This document shows positions 5,787-8,752 of a stretch of DNA of 8,752 bases, one piece after another. Made by a program: the position numbers and the translations under genes. Each line of letters starts with the position of its first letter. Positions within the stretch are counted from its first letter, which is position 1. The notes beneath the pieces are model-generated. The model was not told the origin of the DNA and did not search any database. It saw only the letters and a list, made by a program, of their open reading frames with translations. The DNA is from CBDUBU01 sp965365465 (GTDB taxonomy: Bacteria > Bacteroidota > Rhodothermia > Rhodothermales > DASSAV01): the NCBI GenBank assembly GCA_965365465.1, contig CBDUBU010000165.1, positions 1 to 8,752 of the forward strand, given 5' to 3'.

Positions 5787-7427
5787 ATGACAACTCATCT
5801 CTCGCTTCGCCGACAGGCCAGAGTCTTTGCTGGTCTCTCGGTTGCCTGTTACGTTACGCTCATCGCGGCGTCGGCCCAGCCCTACAACTTCTTGTCCATT
5901 CAGAACATGGGCGTTCCTGTTTATGGCGGCACGACCGCATGGGCCGATTACAATGCAGACGGAAACGTAGACCTGCTGCTCACGGGGCGCACTACTGAGG
6001 TCGGATTCGGACAAAACCCTGAACTGGTGACGGTCCTTTACCGACACCTCGGAATCACACCCTCCCTGGGAGGCCCCCGGCACCTCGTCTTTTCGCAACA
6101 ATTCGCAGAGCCTGTCTGGCTCAGTGATGCGGCCTGGGGGGATTATGACAACGATGGCGACCTGGATCTCTTGCTCGCAGGCGCTACGCGCACCGATGAG
6201 CCTTATGAACCGGTGGCGCGACTTTACCGTTTCGACGGCGGGTTCCCCCTCACCCTAGCTGCATCCTTTCCAGGGGTTTACGGCGCAGCCGCCGCATGGG
6301 CTGACTTCGACAACGACGGCGACCTCGACTTCGTTCTTTCCGGCGTTCAGGACACCGGCGAATACGTAACGCGCCTCTACCGAAACAAGGATGAGTCGTT
6401 TATCGAAATTCCGGATGCTTTGCCGAATGTTGCCTATGGAGATATTGCATGGGGTGACTATGACCTCGATGGAGATCTGGATTTGCTGATAGCAGGACTT
6501 ACGAACGGCCAATCGTACGTAGGCGATGTCTTCCGAAACGACGGCAATGATACGTTCACCCCCTTGCGGGCTGGATTTCAGGGCCTTGCACATGGAACCG
6601 TAGCCTGGGGCGACATGGACAATGACGGAGACCTGGATGTTGCGATGAATGGAGGCAATCTGGGTTTCACCTTGTTTGATGCTTACACACGTATCTACAG
6701 AAACGAAGGGAATGACCGGTTCGCGCCGGTGACGACAGCACTTGAGAATGCAGCGCTGGGAGGAATCATCTGGGCGGACATCGACAATGATGGGCAATTG
6801 GACCTCGTCCAGAGCGGCATTCCGCGCCCATTGGGTTCGTATGAAAGCGGATTCTACAGAAATCAGAACGGCGTCTTGCAGCGCTGGCCCAATCCCTGCG
6901 CCAGCGATGATTGTGGTCCTCTGGCGAAGGTTGCCGCCGGCGCACCAGCCGTTTTTGACATTGACAGAGACTATGACCTCGATCTTTCGTTAACGGGTCG
7001 GGATCGGGAAGGATCGCCTTTTTTTCAGTTATATATTGACGATGTAGTGAACATTCCCCAAAAGGAACAACCCATTGTTCAGTTAAACGCCCCACCCTCG
7101 GCTCCCGGATCGCTTCAGGCAACGATGGATGGTTCCACCGTCCGCTTTAGCTGGGGTCCCGGAACAGACGACACTACCCCCTCTAAGGGTCTGACTTACA
7201 GCGTGCGTGTAGGCAGAAGCCCGGGCGGCGCTGAGGTTCTCTCACCCGCAGCGCTCGCGTCAGATGGAACAAGGCAGCTTCCGGAAGCAGGCAATGCCGG
7301 CCCCGGCAGGATGTGGCATCTGAAAAACCTGTCTCCCGGCACATATTACTGGAGCGTGCAGTCCATCGACCATAGCTATGCAGGCTCTCCGTTCGCTCAG
7401 GAAGCAACCTTCACCATTCAGCCTTGA
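5787..7427 (+). CDS. Secreted FG-GAP/VCBS beta-propeller protein with C-terminal Fn3-like domain
   Basis: 546 residues. The Sec signal peptide (basic LRRQAR, hydrophobic core about 13-28) has a likely cleavage at ASA|QP, residue 30/31. Seven repeats follow, each built around AW-[AG]-D-x-D-x-D-G-D-L-D-L-x-x-x-G. The acidic loops start at residues 54, 119, 173, 224, 276, 331 and 391, about 51-65 apart. The D-x-D/N-x-D-G-x-x-D loops are of the integrin-alpha calcium-binding type, and seven units suggest a seven-bladed propeller. In the last loop Gly is replaced by Tyr (DIDRDYDLD). From about 436 (PPSAPGSLQATMDGSTVRFSW) to the end is a fibronectin-III-like domain ending YYWSVQSID...ATFTIQP. No type IX secretion sorting domain follows. 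Likely an extracellular carbohydrate- or protein-binding scaffold; the ligand cannot be told. It is followed 92 bp later by a paralogue on the same strand. No Shine-Dalgarno or clear promoter is seen. Confidence 0.92.
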   Translation: MTTHLSLRRQARVFAGLSVACYVTLIAASAQPYNFLSIQNMGVPVYGGTTAWADYNADGNVDLLLTGRTTEVGFGQNPELVTVLYRHLGITPSLGGPRHLVFSQQFAEPVWLSDAAWGDYDNDGDLDLLLAGATRTDEPYEPVARLYRFDGGFPLTLAASFPGVYGAAAAWADFDNDGDLDFVLSGVQDTGEYVTRLYRNKDESFIEIPDALPNVAYGDIAWGDYDLDGDLDLLIAGLTNGQSYVGDVFRNDGNDTFTPLRAGFQGLAHGTVAWGDMDNDGDLDVAMNGGNLGFTLFDAYTRIYRNEGNDRFAPVTTALENAALGGIIWADIDNDGQLDLVQSGIPRPLGSYESGFYRNQNGVLQRWPNPCASDDCGPLAKVAAGAPAVFDIDRDYDLDLSLTGRDREGSPFFQLYIDDVVNIPQKEQPIVQLNAPPSAPGSLQATMDGSTVRFSWGPGTDDTTPSKGLTYSVRVGRSPGGAEVLSPAALASDGTRQLPEAGNAGPGRMWHLKNLSPGTYYWSVQSIDHSYAGSPFAQEATFTIQP

Positions 7428-7519
7428 CTTGCCCTTACCTCCCATTTTTTAACTACAAGGTTCTCCAATCCGTGGATCGTTCAACATCAAACAGCGGCCC
7501 GAAAGGAAAATGGCTGCCT

Positions 7520-8752
7520 ATGCTGCCAGCGCCGCTGCAAAGGAAGTATGCAGCCGGCTTACTGCTCGCCGCGCTGTTGCTCGTTAGTCCTCTTTCTGCG
7601 CAACCCTTTACGTTCTATCAGGTAGGACAGCAGTTGAAGGGTGTTCAGTTTGGCTCGCACGCATGGGCTGACGTTACACGGGACGGCGCGCTGGACCTTC
7701 TCCTCACAGGCAATCAAGGTTTTCTTTTTGAGCCTTCCCTGCTGTCCGGCATCTATGAAAATCGTGGGCCGTTTTCTGACAGCGCAGGAACGGGCGTCCT
7801 TCCTCTGACTACGAATTACGTCCGGCTTGCCGGCGTATCCATGTCCGAGGGCCTGTGGCTTGGCTCCGCCGCTGCAAACGACTTCGACGGAGACGGTAAT
7901 CTTGACCTTGTCGTGACGGGAACTTCAGATCGGTTTTCACCTTACGCCCCCATTCTTCACCTGCTCCGGAACGAGGGCAACGGCAGGTTCACAGCTATTG
8001 ATGCAAACCTGCCCGGTGTTTTCAGCAGTTCCGTATCCTGGGCCGACTATGACAATGATGGAGATCCGGACCTGCTCCTTACCGGAGCGCTGGACGAAAA
8101 TCAGTATATCTCCGGGTTGTTTCGGAACGAGGGAAACGGGGTGTTCGCCGAATCCGGATCAGGGCTGCCCGGCGTGGCTATGGGCGCTTCCGCATGGGCC
8201 GACTATGACCTGGACGGCGACCTCGACCTGGCCCTCTCCGGGGCTTCCACAGAAGGCCCTTTCATCACAGCTATTTACCGCAACGAAGGAAACGGGCAGT
8301 TCGTTGATACCGATTCAGGTTTGCCCGGCGTCGTTTTCGGCTCCCTGTCATGGGGCGACTACGACCTGGATGGGGATCCGGACCTGCTTGTAAGCGGCGG
8401 CCGCACGGGCCCCTTTTTGCTTCGTGGAATCCTCCAGTTGTTCCGCAATGACGATGGACGGTTTGTTGCCGTTGACACGAGCCTGGAAGCAAACCTTGCC
8501 GGCGCGACGTTGTGGGCGGATGTAGATAATGACGGCGATCCGGACATCGTGTGCGCGGGCGCTCCTGATATGCTGGCAAAAGGGGCCACCCGTGTTTACC
8601 GAAATGAGGGAAGCGGTGCTTTTACCGCATTCATTGCACTCGCGGGTGTCTTCCCGGCTGTTCTTGCAGGGGGCGATTACGATGCAGATGACGACCTCGA
8701 CTTGCTCCTTGCAGGGCAGGGGAGCCGGGGCGCCGTGCCCAGGTTGGCCAGG
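7520..8752 (+). CDS. Second secreted FG-GAP/VCBS propeller protein, 3' end missing (window edge)
   Basis: The frame is open for 411 codons from ATG 7520 to the last base, with no stop. The signal peptide (basic QRKY, then a leucine-rich core at about 13-22) ends at LSA|QPF, residue 27/28. The mature start QPFTF parallels QPYNF of the preceding protein. Seven acidic loops start at residues 51, 121, 176, 228, 280, 334 and 386. The first (DVTRDGALD) lacks one acidic ligand, and the last (DYDADDDLD) has Asp for the usual Gly. Three loops read DGDPD. Blades end in [FY]RNEGNG-x-F. Spacing and the longer first interval mirror the upstream gene, so the two are tandem paralogues. By analogy an Fn3-like C-terminus should follow outside the window. 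GTG 7472 is an in-frame alternative start adding 16 residues. ATG 7520 is preferred because it gives a normal-length signal peptide, with AAAGGA (7502-7507) 12 nt upstream as a weak ribosome site. Confidence 0.9.
   Translation, partial: MLPAPLQRKYAAGLLLAALLLVSPLSAQPFTFYQVGQQLKGVQFGSHAWADVTRDGALDLLLTGNQGFLFEPSLLSGIYENRGPFSDSAGTGVLPLTTNYVRLAGVSMSEGLWLGSAAANDFDGDGNLDLVVTGTSDRFSPYAPILHLLRNEGNGRFTAIDANLPGVFSSSVSWADYDNDGDPDLLLTGALDENQYISGLFRNEGNGVFAESGSGLPGVAMGASAWADYDLDGDLDLALSGASTEGPFITAIYRNEGNGQFVDTDSGLPGVVFGSLSWGDYDLDGDPDLLVSGGRTGPFLLRGILQLFRNDDGRFVAVDTSLEANLAGATLWADVDNDGDPDIVCAGAPDMLAKGATRVYRNEGSGAFTAFIALAGVFPAVLAGGDYDADDDLDLLLAGQGSRGAVPRLAR

Noticed and set aside
7510..7593. ATG 7510 directly after AAAGGAAA as start of the second propeller
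   Set aside because: It is in a different frame and hits a TAG within the signal-peptide region. ATG 7520 or GTG 7472 are in the repeat-coding frame.
7998..8393. Plus-strand frame of 131 codons within the second propeller gene
   Set aside because: It is an out-of-frame reading of the repeat DNA (rich in Thr/Met/Trp/Cys). The true frame gives regular D-x-D-x-D-G repeats from 7520 to the edge.
1..8752. Defence, toxin-antitoxin, secretion or biosynthetic system
   Set aside because: All sizeable genes are haem biosynthesis, an oxidoreductase, a small HEXXH membrane protein or propeller proteins. No nuclease, transposase, toxin, NRPS/PKS or retron-like element was recognised.

Overview
This 8.75 kb window looks like ordinary chromosome from a Bacteroidota/Rhodothermota-like bacterium, possibly a Rhodothermales or marine relative. 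The lineage call is inference. It rests on three things: secreted VCBS/FG-GAP proteins of the 'AWGDYDNDGDLDLLLTG' style, few Shine-Dalgarno sequences ahead of starts, and a hemA-hemC-hemD order serving the C5 (glutamyl-tRNA) route to haem. Base composition is moderately GC-rich and looks even across the window. I see no RNA genes, CRISPR arrays, transposases or prophage genes.

Left part (1-3134, minus strand): a tetrapyrrole operon read right to left. It holds hemA (glutamyl-tRNA reductase), hemC (hydroxymethylbilane synthase, 13 nt later) and hemD (uroporphyrinogen-III synthase, 97 nt later, cut by the left window edge). HemA makes glutamate-1-semialdehyde. After two steps encoded elsewhere, HemC builds the linear tetrapyrrole and HemD closes it to uroporphyrinogen III.

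Middle part (3135-4275): a gene-poor divergent region upstream of hemA, a 39-residue single-pass membrane microprotein (+), and convergent to it a 143-residue membrane protein with an HEXXH motif (-). A 258-bp spacer follows. It carries overlapping inverted repeats that could form alternative RNA or DNA structures.

Right part (4276-8752, plus strand): a Tat-exported Gfo/Idh/MocA-family oxidoreductase followed by a strong intrinsic terminator, then two tandem paralogous secreted beta-propeller (FG-GAP/VCBS) proteins. The first is complete and ends in a fibronectin-III-like domain. The second runs off the right edge. Both edge genes (hemD and the second FG-GAP protein) have open frames to the window boundary.

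I did not find a convincing new multi-gene system. The items most worth a second look are the HEXXH membrane protein beside the microprotein, the alternative-pairing repeats before the oxidoreductase, and the tandem propeller pair.
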